NCBI RefSeq assembly: GCF_002412165.1 | Contig: NZ_NXIA01000001.1 | Span: forward strand, 124,001-188,000 | Direction: 5' to 3' | From: Curtobacterium sp. 'Ferrero' | Lineage (GTDB): Bacteria > Actinomycetota > Actinomycetes > Actinomycetales > Microbacteriaceae | DNA: 64,000 bases | In this document: positions 1 to 7,453 of the stretch, piece by piece | Layout of the letters: each line of letters opens with the position of its first letter | Position numbering within the stretch: the first letter of the stretch is position 1 | Program-made: the position numbers and the translations under genes | Notes under the pieces: generated by a model | The model's input: only the letters and a program-made list of their open reading frames with translations | The model's database searches: none | What the model was told of the DNA's origin: nothing

Positions 1-776
1 TGCGGCGGCTCGGTCATGATCCCCTGCGCGACCGCGGTGGCGAACGGCACGTCGTTCTTCAGCACGTCGAAGAGCAGGTCGGTGTCGACCTGCTTGAGGT
101 GCAGGTACCCGATGCGCTCGGGGTGTTCGGCGATCATGCGGAGGCTGTCGCCGCCGTAGTACGCGAAGTGCCCGGTGTCGAGACAGAGGTTCGTGTACGC
201 CGGGTCGGTCTCGGACAGGAACCGGACGGTCTCGCGGTACGTGCCGACGTGGCTGTCCGCGTGCGTGTGGAACTGCTGGTGGACGCCGAACTCCTCGAGC
301 AGCGCCTTGCCGAGCTGGTCGTGCCCCCTCCCGAGCCGGGTCCACTGCTCGTCGGTGAGCGTCCGGGGCTCGAGGACCGCACCGGTGGCGTCCGAGCGCC
401 ACAGGTCGGGGATCGTGACGAGGTGCTCCGCGCCGAGCTGCGACACGAGCCCCGCCACCGCGACCGCCTGGTCCCAGGCGCGCCGGAACCGGTCGTCGCC
501 CTTGTGGAGGCCGGTGAAGACCGTCCCGGCCGAGAGCCGCAGGCCGCGGGACTCCAGCTCGTCGGACAGCTGCGACGGATCGGTCGGCAGGTAGCCGTAC
601 GGTCCGAGCTCGATCCACTCGTACCCGGCGGCGGACGCTTCGTCGAGGAAGCGCTGCCACGGCACCTGGCCGGGATCGTCCGCGAACCAGACGCCCCACG
701 AGTCGGGAGCGGTCCCGATCCGGATGGAGCGCGCGGTGTCGGTGTCGGTGACAGTGTCGGTGACGGTGTCGGTCAT
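1..776 (-). CDS. IolE/IolH-type TIM-barrel sugar isomerase of the inositol operon (3' end beyond window)
   Basis: Last visible gene of the inositol operon; its stop lies beyond the window edge, leaving 258 codons. The protein is an AP-endonuclease-2/xylose-isomerase-like TIM barrel. It starts its fold with IGTAPDSWGVW (about residue 19), followed by ELGPYGYLP and, later, metal-site-like QFHTHADSH and CLDTGHFAYYGG. In actinobacterial inositol clusters such proteins act as inosose dehydratase or isomerase; which one applies here cannot be decided. The ATG at 776 is preceded by AGAAGGA. An in-frame ATG at 809 that overlaps the iolD stop as TGATG is an alternative. The first residues are a short Thr-Asp-Thr-Val repeat encoded by tandem 12-mers. 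Confidence 0.85.
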   Translation of the reverse strand, partial: MTDTVTDTVTDTDTARSIRIGTAPDSWGVWFADDPGQVPWQRFLDEASAAGYEWIELGPYGYLPTDPSQLSDELESRGLRLSAGTVFTGLHKGDDRFRRAWDQAVAVAGLVSQLGAEHLVTIPDLWRSDATGAVLEPRTLTDEQWTRLGRGHDQLGKALLEEFGVHQQFHTHADSHVGTYRETVRFLSETDPAYTNLCLDTGHFAYYGGDSLRMIAEHPERIGYLHLKQVDTDLLFDVLKNDVPFATAVAQGIMTEPP

Positions 777-808
777 GGCGTCGTCGTCCTTCTGGGTCGG
801 GGTGCGCA

Positions 809-2719
809 TCAGCCGAGGAGGGGCCGCTGCGCCGCGACCTGCTGCTCGTAGGCGGCACGGGCCTGCTGGGTGCTCGGCAGGGTGGAGGTCTCGGCGACCG
901 GCACGTCCCACCAGCCGTCGCCGTCGGGGGCGTACCGGAGCGGGTCGGCGTGGACGTGCACGAGGGTGGTGTGGTCGTTCGCCTTCGCACGCCGGACCGC
1001 CGCGGTGAGGTCGGCGACGGCGTCCGGGCCGGGCTGGACCTCGATGACGTCGACCCCGTACGACCGGGCGTTCGCCGCGAGGTCGACGGGCAGCACCTCG
1101 TCGTTCTCGAACGATCCGGTGTCGTCGCGGTAGCGGTACCTCGTGCCGTACCGCTCCGACCCGACGGTCTCGGACAGGTGCCCGATCGACGCGAACCCGT
1201 CGTTCTGGACCAGGACGACGACGATCTTGATCCCCTCCGCGACGGCGGTGACGAGCTCGGTGTGGAGCATCAGGTAGGACCCGTCCCCCACCATGACGAT
1301 CACGTCGCGGTCGGGAGCGGCGCGCCGCACACCGAGGCCGCCCGCGATCTCGTAGCCCATGCACGAGAACGCGTACTCGACGTGGTACCCGAGCGGGTCG
1401 CGGACGCGCCAGAGCTTGTGCAGGTCGCCCGGCAGCGATCCGGCGGCCTGGACCACGACGTCCCGCGGGTCGGTGGCGGCGTGCACGGCGCCGATGATCT
1501 CCGGCTGACCGGGGACCGCCAGGCCGGACGGCGCGAACGCGGCGTCGACGACGGCGTCCCACTCCTGCTTGCGCTGCGCGATCTCGGCTGCGTAGCCCGC
1601 TTCGACGGCGTACGCCGATCCGGACGTGAGCGACGCGGTCAACGCGACCAGTGCCTCCCGGGCGTCCGCGACCACCGGGAGCTGCGTGCCGTGCTTGTAC
1701 GCGTCGAACGCGGCGACGTTGATGTTGACGAACGTGACGTCCGGGTCCTGGAACGCAGTGCGGGACGCCGTGGTGAAGTCGCTGTACCGCGTGCCGATGC
1801 CGATCACGACGTCGGCCCGGCCCGCGATCGCGTTGGCCGCGGCGGTGCCCGTCGCCCCGATCCCGCCGAGGTACTGCGGGTGGTCCCAGACGAGCGAACC
1901 ACCACCGGCCTGCGACGTGCCGACCGGGATGCCGGTCGCCTCGACGAACGCGGCGAGCTCCTGCTCGGCACCGGAGTAGAGGACCCCGCCGCCCGCGACG
2001 ATCACGGGGCGCTCCGCCGCGGCGATCGCCGACACCGCGCGGGCGAGCGGGCCGCGTTCGGGCAGCGGACGGCGGAGGTGCCAGTCGCGCGGCTGCAGGA
2101 ACGCCACCGGGACCTCGAGGGCCTCGGCCTGCACGTCCTCGGGCAGTGCGATCGTCACGGCGCCGGTCTCCGCCGGGTCGGTCAACACCCGCATCGCGGC
2201 GAGGGCGATCGAGAACAGCTGCTCGGGCCGCTCGACCCGGTCGAAGAACCGGGACAGCGGTCGGAACGCGTCCGTGACCTGCAGCGAGGTGTCGTGCGGC
2301 TGCTCGATCTGCTGCAGCACCGGGTCCGTGGTCCGGGTGGCGAACGTGTCCGACGGCAGCAGCAGGGCGGGCAGCCGGTTCGTCGTGGCGAGTGCGGCGG
2401 CGGTGAGCATGTTCGCCGCGCCGGGGCCGACCGAGGCCGTCGCGGCGAACGTCGCACGACGCCGGTGCATGCGGGCGAAGCCGACCGCCTCGTGCACCAT
2501 CGCCTGCTCGTTGCGGGCCTGGTGGTACGGCAGCAGGCCGGGTTGGTCGACGTGGAGCTGCTTGATCGCCTGGCCGAGGCCGGCGACGTTGCCGTGCCCG
2601 AAGATGCCGAAGATCCCCGGGACGGTGCGCTCGCGGACGTCACCGTCGACGGTCCACTGGTTCGCCAGGAACTCGACGAGCGCCTGACCGACGGTCATGC
2701 GGCGTGTGGTCGTGGTCAC
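809..2719 (-). CDS. iolD: 3D-(3,5/4)-trihydroxycyclohexane-1,2-dione hydrolase (IolD)
   Basis: ThDP-dependent hydrolase that opens the ring of the diketo-inositol intermediate to 5-deoxy-glucuronate; cytosolic. The 636 residues show the three-domain acetolactate-synthase-like fold: an N-terminal pyrimidine-binding domain (GIFGHGNVAGLG, then NEQAMVHEAVGFAR), a central domain (VIVAGGGVLYSG) and the C-terminal ThDP site GDGSYLMLHTE followed by QNDGFASIG. The start is GTG at 2719, which overlaps the iolB stop as GTGA and has AAGGAGG just upstream. An ATG at 2698 lies farther from that site. The reading frame stays open far upstream, but this only shadows iolB. Confidence 0.95.
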   Translation of the reverse strand: MTTTTRRMTVGQALVEFLANQWTVDGDVRERTVPGIFGIFGHGNVAGLGQAIKQLHVDQPGLLPYHQARNEQAMVHEAVGFARMHRRRATFAATASVGPGAANMLTAAALATTNRLPALLLPSDTFATRTTDPVLQQIEQPHDTSLQVTDAFRPLSRFFDRVERPEQLFSIALAAMRVLTDPAETGAVTIALPEDVQAEALEVPVAFLQPRDWHLRRPLPERGPLARAVSAIAAAERPVIVAGGGVLYSGAEQELAAFVEATGIPVGTSQAGGGSLVWDHPQYLGGIGATGTAAANAIAGRADVVIGIGTRYSDFTTASRTAFQDPDVTFVNINVAAFDAYKHGTQLPVVADAREALVALTASLTSGSAYAVEAGYAAEIAQRKQEWDAVVDAAFAPSGLAVPGQPEIIGAVHAATDPRDVVVQAAGSLPGDLHKLWRVRDPLGYHVEYAFSCMGYEIAGGLGVRRAAPDRDVIVMVGDGSYLMLHTELVTAVAEGIKIVVVLVQNDGFASIGHLSETVGSERYGTRYRYRDDTGSFENDEVLPVDLAANARSYGVDVIEVQPGPDAVADLTAAVRRAKANDHTTLVHVHADPLRYAPDGDGWWDVPVAETSTLPSTQQARAAYEQQVAAQRPLLG

Positions 2720-3612
2720 ACGTCCTCCTTCTGCGGTGTGTACGGCAGGCGTGGGTCGATCGGCTCGGACTCCCACGTCGTGCGGACCCAGCCGTGGGCC
2801 GGGTCGTCGGTGATGTCCCAGACGCGCTCGGGGCCCGGCCCGGCCATGACGTTGAGGTAGTACAGGTCGTAGCCAGGAGCCGCGACCGCGGGACCGTGCC
2901 AGCCGTACGGCACGAGGGCGACGTCGCCCGAGCGCACCTGGCGGAACTCGTCGATCGGACGGTCGTCGGACGCGTACGTGCGGTGCAGGCCGAAGGGGGC
3001 GGCCTGCGACGGTGCCGAGCAGCCCCGGGCGACGGCGGACTCGTAGTAGTAGATCTCCTCGAGGTCCGACTCCTCGCCCGGCACGGTCGTGTCGTGCTTG
3101 TGCGGCGGGTACGACGACCAGTTCCCCGCCGGCGTGATCACCTCGCACACGATGAGCCGCTCGGCGTCGAGGACCGCCGGCGTCCCGAAGTTGTGCACCT
3201 GGCGACTCGACCGACCGGCGCCGCGCAGCTCCACCGGGACGTCGTCGCGGGCGATGTACGCGCTCGGCCGGACGACCTCGGTGGGCGCCTCGGCGACGGC
3301 GACGCGACCTGCGCCGGTGATCGTCGCGGCGGTCCCGGACCCGAGGTACAGCACGTCGGTCGGTCCCGCGAACACGCTCGCGCGACCGTCGAGGACCTGC
3401 ACGGTGTCGTCGTAGGCCACGGTGCAGCTCCCGGCGAGCGGCACGATGATCCGTTCCACGGCGTCGGCCGGGAGGCGCAGCGCACCTCCGTCACGGAGGG
3501 TGCCGGTCCGCAGACCGGTGTGCGCCCACCCCGGGATGCGCCCGTCCACCACGTCCGTCCAGCCCGCCTCGGGACGGGAGCCGGCGGGGATGAACCAGTC
3601 GTCGTTCGTCAT
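2716..3612 (-). CDS. iolB: 5-deoxy-glucuronate isomerase (IolB)
   Basis: Isomerises 5-deoxy-D-glucuronate to 2-deoxy-5-keto-D-gluconate, the substrate of IolC. The 298-residue length and double-cupin layout fit the family. The C-terminal cupin carries NWSSYPPHKHDT and the metal-site-like Glu/His residues of EIYYYESA. Towards the end, VPYGWHGPAVAAPGYDLYYL and MAGPGPERVW are typical of IolB. The start is ATG 3612, eight bases after the iolA stop, without a strong Shine-Dalgarno, so translation probably depends on coupling. Its stop overlaps the GTG of iolD. Confidence 0.95.
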   Translation of the reverse strand: MTNDDWFIPAGSRPEAGWTDVVDGRIPGWAHTGLRTGTLRDGGALRLPADAVERIIVPLAGSCTVAYDDTVQVLDGRASVFAGPTDVLYLGSGTAATITGAGRVAVAEAPTEVVRPSAYIARDDVPVELRGAGRSSRQVHNFGTPAVLDAERLIVCEVITPAGNWSSYPPHKHDTTVPGEESDLEEIYYYESAVARGCSAPSQAAPFGLHRTYASDDRPIDEFRQVRSGDVALVPYGWHGPAVAAPGYDLYYLNVMAGPGPERVWDITDDPAHGWVRTTWESEPIDPRLPYTPQKEDV

Positions 3613-3620
3613 CGGGTACG

Positions 3621-5147
3621 TCAGCTGTTCGACGGGAAGCCGAGGTCGACGCCGCCGTGCGAGGGGCCGCCCCGCTCGGCCGGGTCGGTCCACCGCGCGG
3701 TGACCGCCTTCTGGCGGGTGAAGAAGGAGACGCCGTCGGCGCCGTACGCCTTGTGGTCGCCGAACAACGAGTTCTTCCAGCCGCCGAACGAGTAGTAGGC
3801 CACCGGGACCGGGATCGGGACGTTGATGCCGATCATGCCGACCTGCACGTCGCGCTGGAACCGACGCGCGGCGCCGCCGTCGTTGGTGAAGATCGCCGTG
3901 CCGTTGCCGAACGCGCCCGAGTTGATCAGCTCGAGGCCTTCCTCGTAGCTCTGCACGCGGACCACGGAGAGCACCGGGCCGAAGATCTCCTCCGTGTACA
4001 CGCGGCTCGTGGTGGGCACCCGGTCGATCAGCGTCGGCCCGAGCCAGAACCCGTTCTCGTCGCCGTCGGGCCGGACCTCGCGGCCGTCCACCACGATGAC
4101 CGCTCCGTCCTGCTCGGCGACCTCGATGTACGAGGCCACCTTGTCGCGGTGCTGCTCGGTGACGAGCGGGCCCATGTCGCAGCCACGGCGGCCGTCACCG
4201 ATCCGCAGCGACTGCGCACGGTCCGCGATCTTCGCGATGAGCTCGTCCGCCACCGGCCCGACCGCGACGACGACCGAGATCGCCATGCAGCGCTCGCCGG
4301 CCGAGCCGAAGCCTGCGTTGACGGCGTTGTCGGCGACGAGGTCGAGGTCGGCGTCGGGCAGCACGAGCATGTGGTTCTTCGCACCACCGAGGGCCTGGAC
4401 GCGCTTGCCGTGCTTCGTGCCGGTCTCGTAGACGTACTGCGCGATCGGGGTGGACCCGACGAACGAGATCGACTCGACGTCCGGGCTCGTCAGCAGCCCG
4501 TCGACCGCGACCTTGTCGCCGTTGAGGACCGTGAAGACACCGTCGGGCAGTCCGGCCTCCGTGAACTTGGACGCGAGCCAGACCGCTGCCGAGGGGTCCT
4601 TCTCGCTCGGCTTCAGCACCACGGTGTTGCCCGCGGCGATCGCGATCGGCAGGAACCACAGCGGCACCATCGCCGGGAAGTTGAACGGCGAGATGATGCC
4701 CACGACCCCGAGCGGCTGCCGGATCGAGTACACGTCGATGCCGGTCGACACCTGGTCGCTGAACTCGCCCTTCATCAGCGACGGGATGTTCGTCGCGAGC
4801 TCCACGACCTCCTGCCCGCGGGCGATCTCGCCGAGCGCGTCGTCGATGACCTTGCCGTGTTCGCTCGTGATGATCTCCGCGAGCTCGGCCTTGTCGCGGT
4901 TCAGGACCTCGCGGAACGCGAAGAGGATCTGCTGGCGCTTCGCGAGCGACGTGTTCGCCCACCCCGGGAACGCCGCCTTCGCGCTCGCGATCGCCGCCTG
5001 GACCTCGGACTCGTCGGCGAGCGCGACCCGCTTCGTCGCGACCCCGAGCGCCGGGTCGTAGACCGGCGCGGTGTTGCCCGACGTCGAGGCGACGGGTGCG
5101 CCGTCGATCCAGTGGCCGACGATCGTGGACTGTTCCGTGGTGGTCAT
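3621..5147 (-). CDS. iolA: Methylmalonate-semialdehyde dehydrogenase (CoA-acylating), IolA/MmsA
   Basis: CoA-dependent aldehyde dehydrogenase that turns malonate semialdehyde from the inositol pathway into acetyl-CoA and CO2. It is 508 residues long. Features in order are the cofactor segment IISPFNFPAMVPLWF, GNTVVLKPSEKDP, SFVGSTPIAQYVY, QALGGAKNHMLVLPDADLD, and the catalytic cysteine in GSAGERCMAIS. The C-terminal NGTAIFTNDGGAARRF is also characteristic of MMSDH. ATG 5147 follows a good GGAAGGA site. The stop of the upstream aldolase overlaps this start as ATGA, so the two are translationally coupled. Confidence 0.96.
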   Translation of the reverse strand: MTTTEQSTIVGHWIDGAPVASTSGNTAPVYDPALGVATKRVALADESEVQAAIASAKAAFPGWANTSLAKRQQILFAFREVLNRDKAELAEIITSEHGKVIDDALGEIARGQEVVELATNIPSLMKGEFSDQVSTGIDVYSIRQPLGVVGIISPFNFPAMVPLWFLPIAIAAGNTVVLKPSEKDPSAAVWLASKFTEAGLPDGVFTVLNGDKVAVDGLLTSPDVESISFVGSTPIAQYVYETGTKHGKRVQALGGAKNHMLVLPDADLDLVADNAVNAGFGSAGERCMAISVVVAVGPVADELIAKIADRAQSLRIGDGRRGCDMGPLVTEQHRDKVASYIEVAEQDGAVIVVDGREVRPDGDENGFWLGPTLIDRVPTTSRVYTEEIFGPVLSVVRVQSYEEGLELINSGAFGNGTAIFTNDGGAARRFQRDVQVGMIGINVPIPVPVAYYSFGGWKNSLFGDHKAYGADGVSFFTRQKAVTARWTDPAERGGPSHGGVDLGFPSNS

Positions 5148-6175
5148 GCGGTGCTTCCTTCCGGGACGGACGCGTCCATGGTGGTGGGGCCCGCGAGCCG
5201 CGCGGCGCGGTCGCGAGGATCTGTGGAGGACCCGCCCCGGGCCTCCTGGCTGTGGAGGACGACCGCGGGCGCCGTCACGGAACCCGCCGTGCCGTGGACG
5301 AGGCCAGCGGCCACGTCGACGGCGGCGGCCACGTCGCCGTCGGGCGGGTAGAGCATCGTCCGTCCGACCACGAGTCCGCGGACACCGGGCAGGGCGAGCG
5401 CGTCGGCCCACCGGGCGTAGGTCTCGTCCGGGCGGGCGGAGGGGTCACCGCCGAGCAGCAGCGTCGGCAGGGTCGTCGCCGCCATCACCCGTGCCATCTG
5501 GTCGACGACGGGGATCTTCAGCCAGCTGTAGGCGCTCGACGTCCCGAGCCCGGCGGCGATCGCCATCGAGGTGATCACGGCGTCCGGCGTCATGTCGTTG
5601 TGGACCGCGCCGTCCCGCCAGGTCGACAGGAACGGCTCGAGCATGATCGGCAGCCGGAGTGCGGCGGCCTCGGTGACCGCGGCAGCCGTCGCCTCGAGCG
5701 TCCGCGCCGTCGCCGGGTCGGCCAGGTTCACCCGCACGAGCAGCTTGGCGACGTCGAGGCCGGCGTCGACGATCGAGCGGGCCGAGTACGCCGTGTACCG
5801 GTCGTCCATCTCGAACGACGCGCCGCGGAGACCGCCCCGGTTCATGGACCCGACCGCGACCTTCCCCTCGAGGACGCCCAGCAGGGCGAGGTCCTCGAGC
5901 ACGTCGGGCGTGCCGAGGACCCCGTCGACGCCGGGCCGGCCCAGGGCGACCACCAGCCGTTCGAGCAGGTCGTAGCGGTTCGCCATCGCCGCAGGGTCGT
6001 CCCGCACGGCGAGGGCGCCGCGCGCGGGGTGGTCGGCCGCCACGATGAACAGGCGGCCGTCGTCGCCGAGCAGGGGGCGGTGTCGACGGTCCGCCAGCGC
6101 CTGCGCGATCCGCTCGGGGTGGGCGGCGCGGACGTCACGGAGCCGCGCGAAGTCCCCAGCGGTGCACTCAGGCAT
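5144..6175 (-). CDS. Cgl0158-family (beta/alpha)8-barrel aldolase of the inositol operon
   Basis: Aldolase-fold protein of 343 residues, related to the DeoC/LacD aldolases. FIVAADHPARGAL near residue 45, GSMNRGGL, MLEPFLSTW, SSAYSWLKIPVV and LLLGGDPS mark the strands of the barrel. Lysines in AKLLVRVN and SWLKIPVV are candidates for a Schiff base. From its place between iolC and iolA it most likely does the IolJ step, splitting 2-deoxy-5-keto-gluconate-6-phosphate into dihydroxyacetone phosphate and malonate semialdehyde. That role is inferred from context. ATG 6175 overlaps the end of iolC by 8 bases. The last 30 residues look poorly conserved. Confidence 0.85.
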   Translation of the reverse strand: MPECTAGDFARLRDVRAAHPERIAQALADRRHRPLLGDDGRLFIVAADHPARGALAVRDDPAAMANRYDLLERLVVALGRPGVDGVLGTPDVLEDLALLGVLEGKVAVGSMNRGGLRGASFEMDDRYTAYSARSIVDAGLDVAKLLVRVNLADPATARTLEATAAAVTEAAALRLPIMLEPFLSTWRDGAVHNDMTPDAVITSMAIAAGLGTSSAYSWLKIPVVDQMARVMAATTLPTLLLGGDPSARPDETYARWADALALPGVRGLVVGRTMLYPPDGDVAAAVDVAAGLVHGTAGSVTAPAVVLHSQEARGGSSTDPRDRAARLAGPTTMDASVPEGSTA

Positions 6176-7232
6176 CGGCCGGCTCCTCGCTGCGCACGGG
6201 GTGCACCACCGGTCGTTCTCCGCTGCGCTCGGGGTGCACCACCGGTCGTTCTCCGCTGTGCACGGGGTGCTCCTGCAGGAACCGCGTCACCTCGTCGGTC
6301 GTCGGCATCGCCGTGGAGCACTCGAACCGCGTGGCGACGATCGCGCCGGCGGCGTTCGCGAACGCCAGGACCCGTCCCAGCCCCCAGCCCTGCAGGAGCC
6401 CGTGCACGAGGGCCCCGCCGAAGCCGTCGCCGGAGCCGAGGCCGTTCACGACGTCGACCCGGTGCGGTCGGACCTCGACGACCTCGTCCCGGGTCTTCGC
6501 GAGCACGCCCTCGGCCCCCTGCTTGACGATCGCGAGCTCGACCCCGCGCTCGAGCAGGGCGTCGGCGGCGCGCACGGGGTCGGTCTCGCCCACCGCCACC
6601 GCGCACTCCTCGCGGTTGCCGACGGCGACCGTCGCGTGCTCGAGCGCAACCGCGGCCTCGCGGGTGGCCGCGGCGGTCTCCGACCAGAAGGCCGCCCGGT
6701 GGTCCAGGTCGAGCACGGTGTGGAGCGCGCTGCTGCTCGTCATCCCCGCCCGGGCGTCGAACGCGGCGTGGTGCGCGCTCCGGCTCGGCTCGTCGCTCAG
6801 ACCGGTCAGCGTCGTCCAGAACACCCGGGCCCGTGCGATCTCCCGTCGCGGGACGGACTCCGGCGTGATCGTCAGGTCCGGCGCCTTCGGTGCCCGGTAG
6901 AACCAGAGCGGGAAGTCGTCGGGCGGGAGGATCTCGCAGAACGCGACGGGGGTGTTCAGCCCGGCGACGGTCTCGATGAAGTCCACGGCCACGCCGAACT
7001 CCGGCAGCGTCCGGGCGATGTAGCGGCCGAACGGGTCGTCGCCGGTGCGGGTGACCACGGCGGCGTCGGCCCCGTGCCGGGCGGCTGCGACGGCGACGTT
7101 CGTGGGGCTGCCACCGACCGACTTCGAGAAGGTGGTGACGTCCTCGAGGGGGCCGGTCTGCTGGGGGTAGACGTCCACGCTGACGCGGCCCATGGTGATC
7201 ACGTCGAACACGTGCGGTTCGGGGAGCGACAT
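6168..7232 (-). CDS. iolC: 5-dehydro-2-deoxygluconokinase (IolC), PfkB family
   Basis: PfkB/ribokinase-family kinase that phosphorylates 2-deoxy-5-keto-gluconate. Family signatures are GRVSVDVYPQQ at the N-terminus, SVGGSPTNVAVAAARHG (substrate side), VKQGAEGVL, and NGLGSGDGFGGALVHGLL with the catalytic aspartate in GSGD. Of 354 residues, roughly the last 35 form a low-complexity tail in which GERPVVHP occurs twice. The tail is encoded by 33-bp tandem repeats (6184-6273) and is probably lineage-specific. ATG 7232 is the operon's first start; GGAAGG lies 13 bases upstream. A promoter and operator candidate precede it. Confidence 0.93.
   Translation of the reverse strand: MSLPEPHVFDVITMGRVSVDVYPQQTGPLEDVTTFSKSVGGSPTNVAVAAARHGADAAVVTRTGDDPFGRYIARTLPEFGVAVDFIETVAGLNTPVAFCEILPPDDFPLWFYRAPKAPDLTITPESVPRREIARARVFWTTLTGLSDEPSRSAHHAAFDARAGMTSSSALHTVLDLDHRAAFWSETAAATREAAVALEHATVAVGNREECAVAVGETDPVRAADALLERGVELAIVKQGAEGVLAKTRDEVVEVRPHRVDVVNGLGSGDGFGGALVHGLLQGWGLGRVLAFANAAGAIVATRFECSTAMPTTDEVTRFLQEHPVHSGERPVVHPERSGERPVVHPVRSEEPADA
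6184..6273. repeat. 33-bp tandem repeat inside the 3' end of iolC
   Basis: Units at 6184-6216 and 6217-6249, plus a partial third unit from 6250 to 6273, differ by a few bases. They encode an 11-residue repeat containing GERPVVHP. Because the unit is a multiple of three, copy changes would not shift the frame. Confidence 0.85.
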
Positions 7233-7278
7233 GCGGCGGGGCGGGCCTTCCGTGCGGCGTCATCGGCGGGTGGTCACG

Positions 7279-7311
7279 ACTGTAGCGGGTCTTTGCCCTA
7301 ATGTCATTACA
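7279..7311 (-). promoter_or_regulatory. iol operon promoter with palindromic operator over the -35 box
   Basis: Read on the minus strand, ATGACA (7302-7307) and TACAGT (7279-7284) are separated by exactly 17 bases and form a plausible sigma-A promoter about 40 bases before iolC. The -35 box lies inside the perfect palindrome TAATGTCATTA (7299-7309). The plus-strand decamer TGTCATTACA (7302-7311) differs at one position from KGWCHTRACA, the IolR motif I recall for Corynebacterium glutamicum. Repression by a GntR-type IolR is therefore likely; the regulator gene is not in the window. Confidence 0.6.
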
Positions 7312-7346
7312 TGGATGCGTCGCGCTCGTGGAGCGCTGCGCCGGTC

Positions 7347-7410
7347 CGGCCCGTTCGTGTGGTTCGGCCCGTCCCTGTGGGTCGGCCCGTTCCTGTGGTT
7401 CGGCCCGTCC
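7347..7410. repeat. 18-bp tandem repeat between the iol promoter and rmuC
   Basis: Three complete units (7347-7364, 7365-7382, 7383-7400) begin with CGGCCCGT and alternate TTCGTGTGGTT-like and CCCTGTGGGT-like halves. A fourth partial unit runs to 7410. The repeat sits in the rmuC leader and stays open in all three plus frames, so it could be untranslated or a lost N-terminal extension. Confidence 0.8.
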
Positions 7411-7453
7411 GGCCGGGAGGCGCGGTGTCGGTGGGTCCTGTCAGGGTCGCGTC

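Noticed and set aside
2720-3148. N-terminal extension of iolD by about 143 residues
   Set aside because: The added part is another frame of iolB on the same strand. GTG 2719 with AAGGAGG and a GTGA overlap is the natural start.
7301-7453. Upstream ATG start for RmuC
   Set aside because: It overlaps the operator palindrome, adds only repeat-encoded Ser/Ala/Arg residues, and displaces the membrane helix that begins the family.
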